Shown here: positions 11,170 to 21,707 of the stretch, piece by piece
How positions within the stretch are numbered: the first letter of the stretch is position 1
Layout of the letters: each line of letters starts with the position of its first letter
From: Ophiobolus disseminans
Lineage: Eukaryota > Ascomycota > Dothideomycetes > Pleosporales > Phaeosphaeriaceae
NCBI GenBank assembly: GCA_010093685.1
Contig: MU006224.1
Span: forward strand, 1,348,440 to 1,412,439
Direction of reading: 5' to 3'
Length of the DNA: 64,000 nucleotides
Made by a program: the position numbers and the translations under genes
Notes under the pieces: model-generated
The model's database searches: none
What the model was told of the DNA's origin: nothing
Seen by the model: the letters and a program-made list of their open reading frames with translations, nothing else

Positions 11170-11979
11170 TTACTGCATGCTTCTCGCTTTCTCAATATCC
11201 TCCTCGAAGAGTTCTCTCAACTTGCCCGTGTTCGCGACACCTCCAGTAACAGCCGCACCAATGACCTCCTTTGCGAATCCAAGTAGCCCAACATCAGTCA
11301 GGTAGTACGTGATATACTTGCTCTTTATCTCGATCAACGTCATACGCGGATCTTCTGGCCCACCAGTGTGCTTTCCATCGCCGAGGTCGCCAAACCACGC
11401 CCGAGTGAGTTGGCTCCAGACATCCTTGATACGGGGATCGCTGTTGTCCGTTGTGGTTGCGGTGCCGGAGACACTGATCCAGTCTTGTGTCTTTGAGTCC
11501 TGAAACGTGATCTGCACCTCCTTGTTCTGATCGAGATCGACGAATTTCTGGGAATGCTTATTCGCAAGGAAGAGGAAGTCGGGACCGATGCGTTTGGCTA
11601 CGGCCATTGAGCGACCGACCGGGCCTGTGCAAGTTAATTATGGTCCAGGGCAGTAGGAGAATCGATGTGGTTTTGACGCACCAACGCCATTCCTATAAGT
11701 GTTGAGCATGCCAACTTTCTTTCCATCTACCATCTCAAAGAATTGCTTCATCTGCTGCTCCTTGGGAGTCTCATTGTCATATTGCTTTGCGACCGAAGGA
11801 TCGGTCTTCGAGTCGACCTCGCCTTGGTGTAGAGTGTCGGGCATCTTGTATGTGGTAGAGGTTGTGAAGGGGTGGAACGGTGGACTAAAACTCAAAACGC
11901 GATTTGAAGCTCGATTGGAGCAAGTAGGTAAGAACCTCGAAGTGAAAACCGCGCGTACAAGTAGTCGGGAAGCAGACAT
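11170..11979 (-). CDS. BLI-3-like FMN-binding split-barrel protein (general stress / pyridoxamine oxidase-like)
   Basis: Two exons (11979-11682 and 11624-11170) are joined by a 57-bp intron, giving 250 residues from the first ATG. The core reads QMKQFFEMVDGKKVGMLN, PVGRSMAVAKRIGPDFLFLA and NKEVQITFQDSKTQDWISVSG, then WFGDLGDGKHTGGPEDPRM. This matches the blue-light-inducible BLI-3 / general stress protein 26 family of the pyridoxamine-phosphate-oxidase-like fold. The enzymatic role of these proteins is not settled; they bind flavin. The first 45 residues (MSASRLLVRAVFTSRFLP...) lack acids and look like a mitochondrial presequence. A second ATG 45 codons later (MPDTLHQGEV) gives the more usual 205-residue form. 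Either start, or both, may be used. Confidence 0.8.
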
Positions 11980-13328
11980 AGCAATGTGGAGATCGACGTA
12001 ACAGTGAGATCAGAGGTCAGGCAATGTCGGAGCAAGAAGAGCACCAGGAAACCGAGTGGCTTGACAAGAGCCGTAAAGGAAGCAACATGACGTCTAATTG
12101 GGACTTGGTAGTGTACGGCGACACGCTGTGGGCATCTAGTCGTGTAGAAGCATATGGATGACGATTGCAAAATATCGCGTCCTGCGCGTCACGCCGAGGG
12201 GAACGCGAACAACGAGCGTTCGCTTCACGGGTGACGGGCTGTGAGGGGTCCGATCATGCGCACGGACATCCAAGAATTGACGTTACTACTACATAGCTAG
12301 GGCGCTGTTGTTGTGTTGGTGGTCTCAATCAGACGAGGAGGCAATGTGGTTGAGCCGGTAATTAGGTACCGTAGCAGCTGCCCAGCTGGGGTTGCGCGTC
12401 GCTCAAACGCGGCTTGGTCAAGCCGCCATTCAACTCACACTTCACCAACCCAAGCCTTGCTGTAGCAGCTGCAGTCCGCTAGTTGGCCAGGGCCTGAAGT
12501 TTGTTGTTTCCGCGACCGGATGTTCGACAACACAGACTTTATGTTTCCTTTGCAACAAATATGTGCTATACTAGGCTAGCACTGCTCTGTTGGCACCGCC
12601 ATCTCAAGGACGAAATCATCAAATCCTAAAAACCAGAGAGACACATTACGTGTGTAATCTACAATGCGCGAGATCGAAGGTCTACAAGAGCAAGGAATGG
12701 CCAGCTGTCCACGGCGAGCACCGCAAAGTAACGCAGAATGTGTACCGCGCAGAAAAATCTCCTCGACGATGGACCGCAACGATAGAATTTCAGGCGGCGT
12801 CCTCTGTTGCCCTCCGCACGGTCATGAAACTGCTGCTGCTCGTATCCAAATAGAAACAGATTCCTCTTTCCGCATCTGCAGTTTGCTCAACGAACACTTT
12901 TGGCGACGAAGCGCTGCAAGACGTAGGGCTTTGGTTGTTCAGCAGAGAGGTGTTTGTTTTTAGACTTGAGCAGACGGTAGGTAGGACGACTGATGTCGGA
13001 TTCACACTCGTTAGAGGAGGGATACTGCTTGTTCGTGTTGGGAGCGAAAGGAGGTATATTTGTGGCATGAATGTAATGCGAGGGCTGCAAGAGCAAGATC
13101 AGGCTACAGGGAAAAGTGATCGCAGCGCTGTTTGTGAGGCGTCGTACTATCTATACAAGAAACGGTTGACGATTGTACAACGTGGTATTTATCTAAAGAT
13201 CGACGAAATGAAAGAATGGTTTCGGCAGCATGTAAAAAACTCGAACGAGTCCATAATCGAGCGACCTCAACCAACTCAAGCGAAGCAGAACAGTGCTCAG
13301 AGCACTCCACCCTCTTGGCTGAAAATCT
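11980..13328. other. Intergenic region, no gene recognised
   Basis: About 1.35 kb between the start of the BLI-3-like gene and the 3' end of the MFS gene. Open frames are short, overlap on both strands and have no recognisable domain. No clear repeat was found. Confidence 0.4.
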
Positions 13329-15162
13329 CTACAGCGGTCGTAGCGCTCCACCTCGTTCATCCGCCCATCGTCCCTGAATGGCTTGCCTCGCACTTTTACC
13401 CCAAAAGGCAATCGGCATCGCAACCAAGCCGCCAGCAATCTGCAAACCTGAAAGTGTCATACCAACAACTTTGTACCCATAGGCATCGATCCAGGGAACA
13501 AGCACAGAACTCATGCCGAAGCTGATGAGATAACCCCCACCAGAGAGCACAGCAAGCGCAGGAGCCGCCCAGCGCGGAAATGCTTCTGTGACCCACAACG
13601 TCGTGCTAATTGCAAGCGCTACCCACGAGAAGCCGTTCAGACCGTATGCGATGTAGTACACACTAAAGTGGAGGCTGTAGTGAACGGCCAGACCATAGAT
13701 GAGTGTGCTCATGGCTCCAGTTAACACCGGTGGGACAATTCCCACAAGGTAGTGTTCTGCTTCACGCACACCGCGATTGCGCTTCGCGAGGCGGTTGAGG
13801 ATCTTCATGACCGGCAAAACGCCTACTGGGTACGCGACGAGGCTGCCGACTGCGCACGAGAGATTCACCGGTGTGATGAGTGCGGAGGACAGGTTGTACG
13901 GCGCAGCACTGAGGACGCGTGCATGCGTTGCGCCGATGAAGACCATGCCTGCGAAGTTGACTGATACGGCGACAAGGGCCCAAAATATGAGCGGGTTGAC
14001 AATACAGAAGGCGATTTGCATGTAGCACCTGCATGCCGACGTCCACGACGCAAAAGGTGAGCGTCCGACACCGAAGCGACCAAGGAACCGCTGGTGGTTG
14101 GGAAGATCCGGCAGATCGCGATAGATGTCAGAATCAGCGTCGGTGTCTTTGTACACGGTGAGCTTCTCGGTCGCGGTCTGCAGAACAATCAGGCCGTCAA
14201 AGGCGACCGTTGGGCGCTTGAAGTAGGTCTCGGGGAACAAGAAGAACACCAGAAGAAAGCCCACGGTTGCTGGAATCGACCAGTAGTGGTAGAAATGACG
14301 CCAATTCAGACCGCGGTCTGTCATGTATGGGATTATCGCCACAAAAGCGGTTCCGAAGAAGCCAGCGACAGACCATATACCTGCGATGGCACAAGGCCGT
14401 CCATCGATGAACGTTAAATCGATAATTATCAAGATAGCCTAAGTCAATTAGCGCATGTTGACAATGAGAAAGAGGGTGTACCAACAGCAGTCAAAGCAAA
14501 ACCTTCCCCTAAGCCTAAAAAGCACACGCATGCGAGTAACTGCTCAAATGTCTTCGCAAACCCAGCGCACAGAGTTGCAATCACCGTCACCAGGGACGAG
14601 AGCAAAAAGGCCGGACGACGTCCCACGCCAATGGTCAGTGGCACCCACACAAAAGCGCCCACGCCCATGAGGAGGGTAGGTACTGTCACGACCTTTTTGA
14701 TCTGCCATCGGCTTATAGTCTACACCTCAATCAGCAGGTCAACATTAGACTAGCCGAGTGGCAAACCTCGAATTCCAGTGAGATGCCTGCAAACATCATG
14801 CTCGCGGCTTGGGCTGCAGTAAGCGATACAATCGAGTACCAATACACAGCCAGGAACGCGCCAACTCGTTTCCATCGTCCCCATCCTAGTGGATCTGCGG
14901 GGCTATTGGAAGGTATTGGAAGCTTGAGCGTTGCACCACTTGCTGCGATGAGAAAGACGCTGCCAGATAGGTTGTATGATTCGCGTTTCTGTCGGAGTGC
15001 AGCGGCGGAAGAGCAACGATTGTTGCTGGAGAAGGACATGTCATCATGGGCATCGATGATTGAGGAAACGATGCTGGGTTTTCGCAGAGGTTCCGCGCGT
15101 GGAGCTCGAGCCAGTTCGCCTTCTGGGTATAATCCTCCGAGGCCGAGAAGTGAAGTAGACAT
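13329..15162 (-). CDS. MFS transporter (drug/metabolite-exporter-like)
   Basis: Three exons (15162-14767, 14719-14486, 14438-13329) give 579 residues. A hydrophilic N-terminal tail of about 100 residues precedes DPLGWGRWKRVGAFLAVYW, a common start of this fungal MFS group. Motif A appears as LTIGVGRRPAFLLSS, and LTFIDGRPCAIAGIWSVAGFF marks the fourth/fifth membrane segments. PETYFKRPTVAFDG leads into the long central loop. The first intron (GTTTGC donor) is well supported. The second needs a GTTGGT donor at 14485 to keep the frame, because the nearby GTACAC donor would shift it. Substrate is unknown. The next genes downstream of it in the window are a GMC oxidoreductase and an SDR, so export of a small metabolite is possible. 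Confidence 0.82.
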
Positions 15163-16688
15163 TACTAAAGAGTGTATTGCTTGTTCGGTAAGGGAAATGA
15201 CTCGACGGAAAATGCTGAGACCAGCTCAGATGGACTCGGAATCAAATATAGAATATTACCTCCATGTGAGTGGCATCGAAGCGTAGTTATATTTCGCACT
15301 CCGGACGGATGAACTATCGTCTACTCCTTTTTGTCAGCTTCACTGTCCCAAGGCTGTGGATAAACTTCAGTGCTTCGGTCCTTCCGCTCTAATCACGTTG
15401 AGCCGGGATATTGATCGGAGGCTTGGGCAGGAACAAACTTCAATTCGTGTTTGAGTCGTGCGCCCAACGTCATTCTTGTCGCGCCGAAGTAGTCGCGCCG
15501 TATGCGTTCAGACAGAGGCTTTGAACTTGTGGGGCGAGCATGCAGTACCTGCCACGCAGACACTATCGAGCATGCTTAACCTCATTAACAACGACAAAAG
15601 GCTTTTCTTCGGCGACGCGATGTTTCAAGAACTGATGGTGGGTTTCGTGGGGCAACGTTGCGGGAGCTAAGTCGTTGGGTAGCCATGGCGGAGGTTGAGT
15701 CCGGGGGACATGGTTGGCTGTGAGCGACTTCCCCAGACACAACGGGGTTGATGCGTCCGACGAAAGTTTCCGCTGGCCTCCGAGCTTCTTCATCTTGCAT
15801 GTCCGCACTCGCACTGATGGTTTCGTCGTGTGCTCCCGCCAAGCTCTATCAATACCCAGTAGACTGGACTTCATCGGCCGTATGAGTTTGCGATGCGTTC
15901 GAACTAAGAAAAACGGGGAAATGCTTGCGTCCGGCAGCTTCCGACTGAAGATCATTCCCAGTGCTCAGACATCTCTCTTGACAAGTCGCGAAAGCCAAAG
16001 AACGTGTACACTATCCTATACATCTTTAGAGGCTTTTAGGAGTTTAGAACAACTTTTACAGCGTAGGTGTATTCGCCAAGCTTAGCTTTCTTTCTGGCTT
16101 TCACAACTTACCAAGAGCAACTCTCCTGCACGCATTAGACAAGCTTACTAATGCCATTTGTACGTGTGAGCAAACGATTGGAGTATTCGTACTTTCTTAC
16201 CAAGGATAATAGTAAGAGTAGCCAGATACTTCTCTCAAGTGCTCGGACGTGAAAGGAGGCTGCAATTTGCGCGAACAGGGAAATGAGCATGTTTGTGCGT
16301 TGGTAGATTTGAACATTGGCAACGTGAACAACACGTTCGTTGTTATGGTCCGACACCATGTTCAATCGGACATAAGCCGCGACGCTGCACAATCTCCTTA
16401 CCTTTCGCCGACGATCGGCCTCATACGTCCGATTCAAGACCTATTCGCCATCAACGTAAAAGCCTGGTGCTTATTATTACACAGAGTTCTGAATTGTCAA
16501 AATTCTTTGGTTGTTGGCCCTGGCCGGTGAAGAAACGCATCATGAGATCCTGGGTTTAGGAATGGTCAGGCAAGGAGCTTAAACATGCCGACTCGGAAGA
16601 ATGTGGTGTATAATTAAGATTATGGGTCGAGTCAAAGAATGCACGAGTGATTAAGGGAGCATCATTCGGAGGTATCGAGCTTTCGAAT
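15163..16688. other. Intergenic region containing a foldback repeat
   Basis: No gene is recognised in about 1.5 kb between the MFS start and the GMC gene end. Open frames are short and contradictory. The only structure seen is the inverted-repeat element at 15975-16117. Confidence 0.4.
15975..16117. mobile_element. Foldback/MITE-like element, copy 1
   Basis: The left arm at 15975-16002 (CTCTTGACAAGTCGCGAAAG, continuing CCAAAGAA) is mirrored by the right arm at 16088-16117, whose reverse complement begins CTCTTGGTAAGTTGTGAAAG. The match continues inward with gaps. A homologous copy in the opposite orientation lies at about 31998-32135. No coding capacity and no clear target duplication were seen. 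Some arm differences are C/T or G/A, compatible with RIP. Confidence 0.65.
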
Positions 16689-18755
16689 TCACTTGAGCCA
16701 ACTTCGAATGATAATATCAGCAGCCTATACAACGTCAGCAGACACCTCCAACATACCAACTCGCCACAACTCACTTTCTCACCAACCGCATACGCCGTCG
16801 AACTCGTATGCGCACTCACCAAGAACGGCAGCACACTGACATCCACAATACGCACACGCTCCAGACCATGCACTCTTAGATCAGGCCCAACAACGCCCCC
16901 AAGCTCGCGCGGAAGCATAGCCGCCGTGCAGCACGGATGCATAAACGAGAGCGTCATGCTGTCCTTGATATACTCCCGCAGCGCTGCGTCATGCTGAACA
17001 TGTGCACCCGGCCCCGTTTCGACCGCACCGTAGAGGCGCATCGTGGGCGTGTCGAGCATGCGACGCAGGAACTTGAGATGTGCGACGTGTAGATCAAAGT
17101 CTGCGGGATTTGACCCGAGGCGGTAGTCCACAATGGGTTGGGCAAGGTGATCGTTGACGTCGAGACGCACGGTGCCGCGACTGAGGGGGTGCAGCAGGAA
17201 GATGCGCGCGGATGTGCCGGTCGCGAAGGGGACTTCGGTGCTGGGCGCTTCCGGGTTTGCTAGAAAGGCTGCTAGGACGGACAGCTGGCGCTTGTAACCC
17301 GCGATGAGAGATGGTTCTGCATTGTAATCTGTGGGTAGGTATGCTGAGGAAGAGCCATTGGTAGCCATGGCGCGAATAATGTCGACGATGTGCGTGTAGT
17401 CTGCAGTCATATTTGGGAGAGAGACGTAAATGGCGCTGTTGGCCATGGACAGTGTGTATGGACCGCTAGCAGGCGTTTCGTTGAAAGCAGCAGTCGCTTT
17501 GGCAGCAAATATCGTGTTCAGCATGTCCGATGGCATCGGCGAGAAATTGCCTGGCTTAGTGTAACTCCAACTCCAACTGGGTCCCGAATGGTCCTGCAAG
17601 TTGGCACCTACGCCAGGAAGGTCGAGAACCAGCGGTATACCCGCATCCTTCAAGACTGAAGCCGCGCCAATGCCACTTCGATACAGTATTGTGGGCGTAT
17701 GGAATGCCCCTGCTGCAAGAATGACCTCGGCCTTTGCTGTCAGGTTGGAGAATTGGTCATCGACAAGTGATCGGAGCTCAACAAGTAGTGACCCAGAGAA
17801 CGTTCCATCCGGATACATGATCTTGACGACTTGATGTTTCACGAGGATATGATAATTTGGCCTGAAGCTGACCGACTCGTAATGACCAAGTCCAGCATGA
17901 GACCGCCTTGCCGTGACTGGATACTGTGACAGTGGAATCCAACAAAGGCCTTCCTTGTCGCCACCGGCGCATTCTTTCGCTTCACGAATGCCCATCTCCT
18001 TCCATGCATTTCTAGCGATGACATTGTCTGCCCAGAGAAAGGGCGGGAAGCTCGAGAAGATTGGAGTGGAGCCACCGTACGCTGAAATATCTGAAGTGTA
18101 GCCGTACTTCTGAACAGATCCGATACTTGGTTCCGTAAAGGTCACGCTCTTCGATGCATTATCAGTTCTCCATTCTACCGTACAACACAGCATTTGCTCA
18201 CCTTTTTGAAGTACGGAAAGATTCCTTCCCAGTTCCACTTATGCTCAGACGTATCGAACTCTGGGCTGCCTGCTTCCGCCCACGCATCGTGATCGAAGCG
18301 CGAGGGCCGATCGAAGTACATGCCATTAACGGCACTACTCCCTCCGACCGTCTTTCCCGCAAAGACAAAGGCTGTCTTGTTTCTGACTTCTGGATTCGGC
18401 AAGGATTGGAAGGTGAAGACTCCCGGTCCACGTGCGGAAGAAGCACCTCCAAAGATGATATCCGGCGGATCGAATCCACCCCGGGCGTATTCGACTTCAC
18501 CATATTCGACAACGAGGATGGTTTCTACGTCAGTGAGTCGGGTACAGGAACACGTGCGCCTTGCCAATCCTACATACTTTTGGGAAAGGCTTCGCTCAAG
18601 CGATCAGCTACAGTGAGGCCTGCGGTTCCACCACCAGCAATAATGAAGTCGTAGCTCTCATGAAGGTCCGAGGTGTGGCGCTTAACTGTGGCATGGTGCG
18701 AGGCCTTCGTGAGCGCAGCGAGCAGCAAGGCGAGCGTTAATCGTGAAGCCAACAT
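16689..18755 (-). CDS. Secreted FAD-dependent GMC oxidoreductase (versicolorin B synthase / aryl-alcohol-oxidase-like)
   Basis: Four exons (18755-18578, 18524-18202, 18148-16775, 16724-16689) give 636 residues. The N-terminus MLASRLTLALLLAALTKAS is a signal peptide. The FAD-binding motif is IIAGGGTAGLTVADRL, then TILVVEYGE. GMC signatures are GKTVGGSSAVNGM and AAGAFHTPTILYRSGIG. The C-terminal domain has HPCCTAAMLPRELGGVV and VSAHTSSTAYAVGEKAAD, carrying the two active-site positions (His of HPCC and His of SAH). The last exon codes only AADIIIRSWLK, but it completes the conserved C-terminus exactly. The enzyme probably oxidises or cyclises a small hydroxylated substrate outside the cell or in the secretory path. 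Substrate is unknown. It lies between an MFS transporter and an SDR. Confidence 0.9.
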
Positions 18756-19435
18756 CACGACCTAATGTCTCAACAATAATGACTTCAACTGACTTGTCCA
18801 TCAACTTTCCAGCTCTTATCCACTTTGATCCACCCCGCTCTTTTTGATATGCCGAAGGAAGCACACACATGGATGGCAACGATCAGCCAATGAGCTGTCA
18901 TCCTATTTACGCCGACATACGCTTCAAAAGCAGATACGAGCGCATCGTGTTTACCAAATGACAGATCACGTAATTTGGTTGGAATTGAGCACATTCGCAA
19001 CTGTGAGGAGCCTTGGTAAGGTGACACGAAGAGGGGCCTTCAGCGAAGCAGCGTGCAGTGCGGGTGGAAGCGAAGTGCAGGGCAAGCGACGCTCGCCTCG
19101 TGAAGCGTCTCTCGCACTAAGGTGCATTTTCGTAGCAGCGCCATTTCGCGGTCGAAAGAAGAAACTATAGCGGCGTGCTCTGTTGACATCGGAGTGTTTG
19201 AGCGTGTTGAGGCATCGATGAGGTGCGAAGTGAAGAAGGATGAGAGCTATGACGTCGTAGCAGCGCAGACACACGTGTAGTAAGAATCCATGTCCCATTA
19301 CACAAAGACCAATCTATCCTCAAAGTCTGTTTAAATTCTCTGTAAACTTTTTACAACGTAGTGAGGATATACAGTCTTCCTGTAATGTCCCTAATAATAG
19401 AATACAAATTATTGCTGCACCTGGCGGACGAAACC

Positions 19436-19665
19436 CAATTGAGCAATCCATTGTCGAAGGAGTACTGAGTAGCAGACGGAATCAAGGGTGGATCAGACGC
19501 ACTGGATTGAGCAACCCATCGTCAAGAGCTTCAGTTAGCTAGCCAGCATGCAGCATGTAAGCTTCACACATCGCGTCCCGAAAATCCTCGGATAGCTACG
19601 CGCAGACGGAGTTAAGAGTGGATCCAGCGCACCAGATAGAGCAGTCCATCGTCGACGAACTTTAA
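19436..19665 (+). repeat. Degenerate ~65-bp minisatellite upstream of the SDR gene
   Basis: Two long units start at 19472 and 19602 (GCAGACGGAATCAAGGGTGG and GCAGACGGAGTTAAGAGTGG) and both run on to a GAGCA-N-CCATCGTC core. A third, partial core (GAGCAATCCATTGTCGAAGG) begins at 19441. The cores lie at about 19438, 19506 and 19636, that is 68 and 130 bp apart, close to one and two periods of about 65 bp. Identity between the two long units is roughly three quarters or a little more by eye. Confidence 0.65.
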
Positions 19666-19710
19666 CAAAGCGGCCTACGGTGCCAGATTTTACGTTCGCT
19701 CGTGGAGGGA

Positions 19711-19718
19711 TATAAAAG
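19711..19718 (+). promoter_or_regulatory. TATA box of the SDR gene
   Basis: TATAAAAG is found about 129 bp upstream of the SDR start codon, with a CA/CT-rich leader following. Confidence 0.55.
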
Positions 19719-19839
19719 AGCGTGAATAAACTACTCTTGTTCAGCTCTCTATCAACCAGAAAGAAGTTTCCAACCTACAACATCCCGAGCACAAGAATAT
19801 TCCCATTTCCATATACAACTTCACTCCACTCCCACCAAC

Positions 19840-20805
19840 ATGACCCTTCCATACAAGCGGCAAACAGCCCTCGCATCCACCATCGCATCCGCCAACGCCT
19901 CCTCGATCGCAAACAAAATCGTCCTCACCACAGGCGTCACCCAAGGCGGCATCGGCGCGACTTTTGTCGAGGAAATCGCAAAGCACAAGCCGCGCCTGCT
20001 CATTCTCGCCGGCCGCTCGCGAGCCAAGGTGCAAGCGACGGCAGACAAGATCAAGACGCACCCCTCAACAGGAGAAGTTGAAGTGCGAATCTTGACGCTC
20101 GATCTCGCCTCGCAGCAACAAATTCGGGGCGCTGCTAAGGAAGTGCTTGCGTATTCGGAAGACTGTATTGACGTGCTAGTCAACAGCGCTGGGATCATGG
20201 CGGGGCCCTTCGGGACTACCGACGAAGGGATAGAAAACCAGTTCGGATGTAATCATATTGGTCACTTCCTGTTCACCAATCTAATCATGCCGAAGTTACT
20301 CGCTGCAGAGGCCCCTCGCGTGGTCAACATATCGAGCGACGGGCATCGCCTCAGCGGCGTGCGCTTCGAGGATCCGAGTTTCCGAAACGGTGCCGTTTAC
20401 GATCAGTGGGAAGCGTATGGGCAGAGCAAAACGGCGAATATACTATTCTCAAACGCACTGGCCAAGGGACTTGGTCCAAAGGGCCTGAAGGCATTCTCTC
20501 TACACCCCGGCGTGTCGTTTGGGACCAGTCTGTCGCCCGGGCTTGGAGAGCAGGATCTCGCGGGTCTGAAGAAGAAAGACGAGGAGATAGGGTGGACCAG
20601 GGAACTTGACCCTCGGACGCTGGACGAGTGTGCTGCCACACATGTGGTGGCTGCTTTTGATCCACGGCTCGACGAGTACAACGGGGTTTATCTAGAAGAC
20701 GGAAACCCTTCGGACGACGTGCAGCCCACGGCACGGGGGGAAGAAGACGCGGAGAAACTGTGGAAGCTGAGCGAGGAGCTGGTGGGCCAGCAATTCAAGT
20801 ACTAG
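19840..20805 (+). CDS. Short-chain dehydrogenase/reductase (retinol-dehydrogenase / WW-domain-oxidoreductase-like)
   Basis: A single-exon gene of 321 residues. The Rossmann nucleotide-binding motif is TTGVTQGGIGATFVEE at about 30-45, somewhat unusual in having TQGGIG where classical SDRs have TG-x3-GIG. VNSAGIMAG follows at 114-122. The catalytic Ser lies in VVNISSDGHR at about 165, and Tyr193/Lys197 in YGQSKTAN. The SLHPGVSFGTSL segment is typical of the retinol-dehydrogenase-like fungal SDRs. It probably reduces or oxidises a carbonyl/alcohol with NADP(H). Substrate is unknown. Its stop is only 19 bp from the stop of the convergent VPS71 gene, so the 3' UTRs must overlap. Confidence 0.92.
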   Translation: MTLPYKRQTALASTIASANASSIANKIVLTTGVTQGGIGATFVEEIAKHKPRLLILAGRSRAKVQATADKIKTHPSTGEVEVRILTLDLASQQQIRGAAKEVLAYSEDCIDVLVNSAGIMAGPFGTTDEGIENQFGCNHIGHFLFTNLIMPKLLAAEAPRVVNISSDGHRLSGVRFEDPSFRNGAVYDQWEAYGQSKTANILFSNALAKGLGPKGLKAFSLHPGVSFGTSLSPGLGEQDLAGLKKKDEEIGWTRELDPRTLDECAATHVVAAFDPRLDEYNGVYLEDGNPSDDVQPTARGEEDAEKLWKLSEELVGQQFKY

Positions 20806-20824
20806 CTGGGGCAATCGTTCAAAT

Positions 20825-21511
20825 CTATGCCCATTTCAAGCACCTCGTCGCCTCATGCGCGTCCTTGCATTCCAGCCCACACACGCGCGCCCCACACTTG
20901 CGACACTTGATGGTGCCCCAGTATCCGCAGTTGTCGCAGAAATGGCGCTGCGGGGGCCCACCGGCAGGCGGAGGCGCGGCGTGGCTGGAGGCATACGATA
21001 ACGGCGGCGCGGCAAGAAGGGCGTCGAGGTCGGCGGGATTCAGTGGTGGCGGCATGGCGCGGTCGGCGGAGAGGAGCGCATCGTCGCTGCCCGAGTCGGG
21101 GCGCGTCGATGCTGTGTGCGTGGGTAGGGCGGAGGCGAAGGTGCTCTGACGCCGCTGTGGGTGGTGGGCGAGCTGTGCTTCTTCGTCGTCGAGCCAGTGC
21201 TTGATCTGGCGCTGGTATTGGATAATGCGGCGCGTGTTCTGCGTCTTGGGCGCAGACGCCTTCCCCGGTATCGCAATGCTCTGCTTGGCGTCGTTGTCCC
21301 TCTCCAGCTCAGCTATCCTCCTCGCAACGGCCGTCTGCTGCCGCGCCGAAAGCTCATTCTCGCCGCGCTGCCCCCCAGCCTGTGCAGCCGCGCGCTTCTT
21401 GTTCTTCGGATTGATGGCGACTTTGCTGGGGTCGTAGCCGGTATCGACGACATACGTCCAGCCGGGCGCGACCGACGCCGCCGAGTTGGGCAGCACTTCG
21501 ACGTGCGGCAT
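20825..21511 (-). CDS. VPS71: HIT-type zinc-finger protein VPS71/SWC6 (SWR1 chromatin-remodelling subunit)
   Basis: A single exon of 228 residues. The C-terminus is a HIT zinc finger: FCDNCGYWGTIKCRKCG then CGLECKDAHEATRCLKW, supplying the paired Cys/His ligands of the ZNHIT1/Vps71 type. The N-terminal half contains the conserved basic NPKNKKRAAAQAG and helical ELSARQQTAVARRIAELERD segments. By family knowledge it is part of the nuclear SWR1 complex that deposits histone H2A.Z. A low-complexity middle (Pro/Ala rich) separates the two. It diverges from the acyl-protein thioesterase gene, with 196 bp between start codons. Confidence 0.88.
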   Translation of the reverse strand: MPHVEVLPNSAASVAPGWTYVVDTGYDPSKVAINPKNKKRAAAQAGGQRGENELSARQQTAVARRIAELERDNDAKQSIAIPGKASAPKTQNTRRIIQYQRQIKHWLDDEEAQLAHHPQRRQSTFASALPTHTASTRPDSGSDDALLSADRAMPPPLNPADLDALLAAPPLSYASSHAAPPPAGGPPQRHFCDNCGYWGTIKCRKCGARVCGLECKDAHEATRCLKWA

Positions 21512-21707
21512 GGTGTGTGTTGGGCGAGTGAAGTGTTGCGGGCAAGAGTCGGAAGTGCCTGCATGGAGCTAGTCGTCACGTGATGACGCGACAACCTCAA
21601 ACCGATATGCCATGCGGGGTATGTTGCGCCCGTCCGAAGTAGTGCTGGATGGCTCTGTAGCCAATGCTCTGGGCGGCCCCCTGCTGGCCATAACCACCCA
21701 AGGCACA

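Larger units (their letters stand above)
18756..19839. other. Divergent intergenic region with minisatellite-like repeats
   Basis: This is the shared upstream region of the GMC oxidoreductase (minus) and the SDR (plus). It holds degenerate repeats at 19436-19665 and a TATA box at 19711. No gene is recognised. Confidence 0.45.

Noticed and set aside
19310..19400. Possible third copy of the foldback repeat
   Set aside because: It shares AAATTCTCTGTA and a TACA-N-CGTAG stretch with the two copies, but the arms and the TGGCTTTCGCGACTT block are missing. The match is too short to call.
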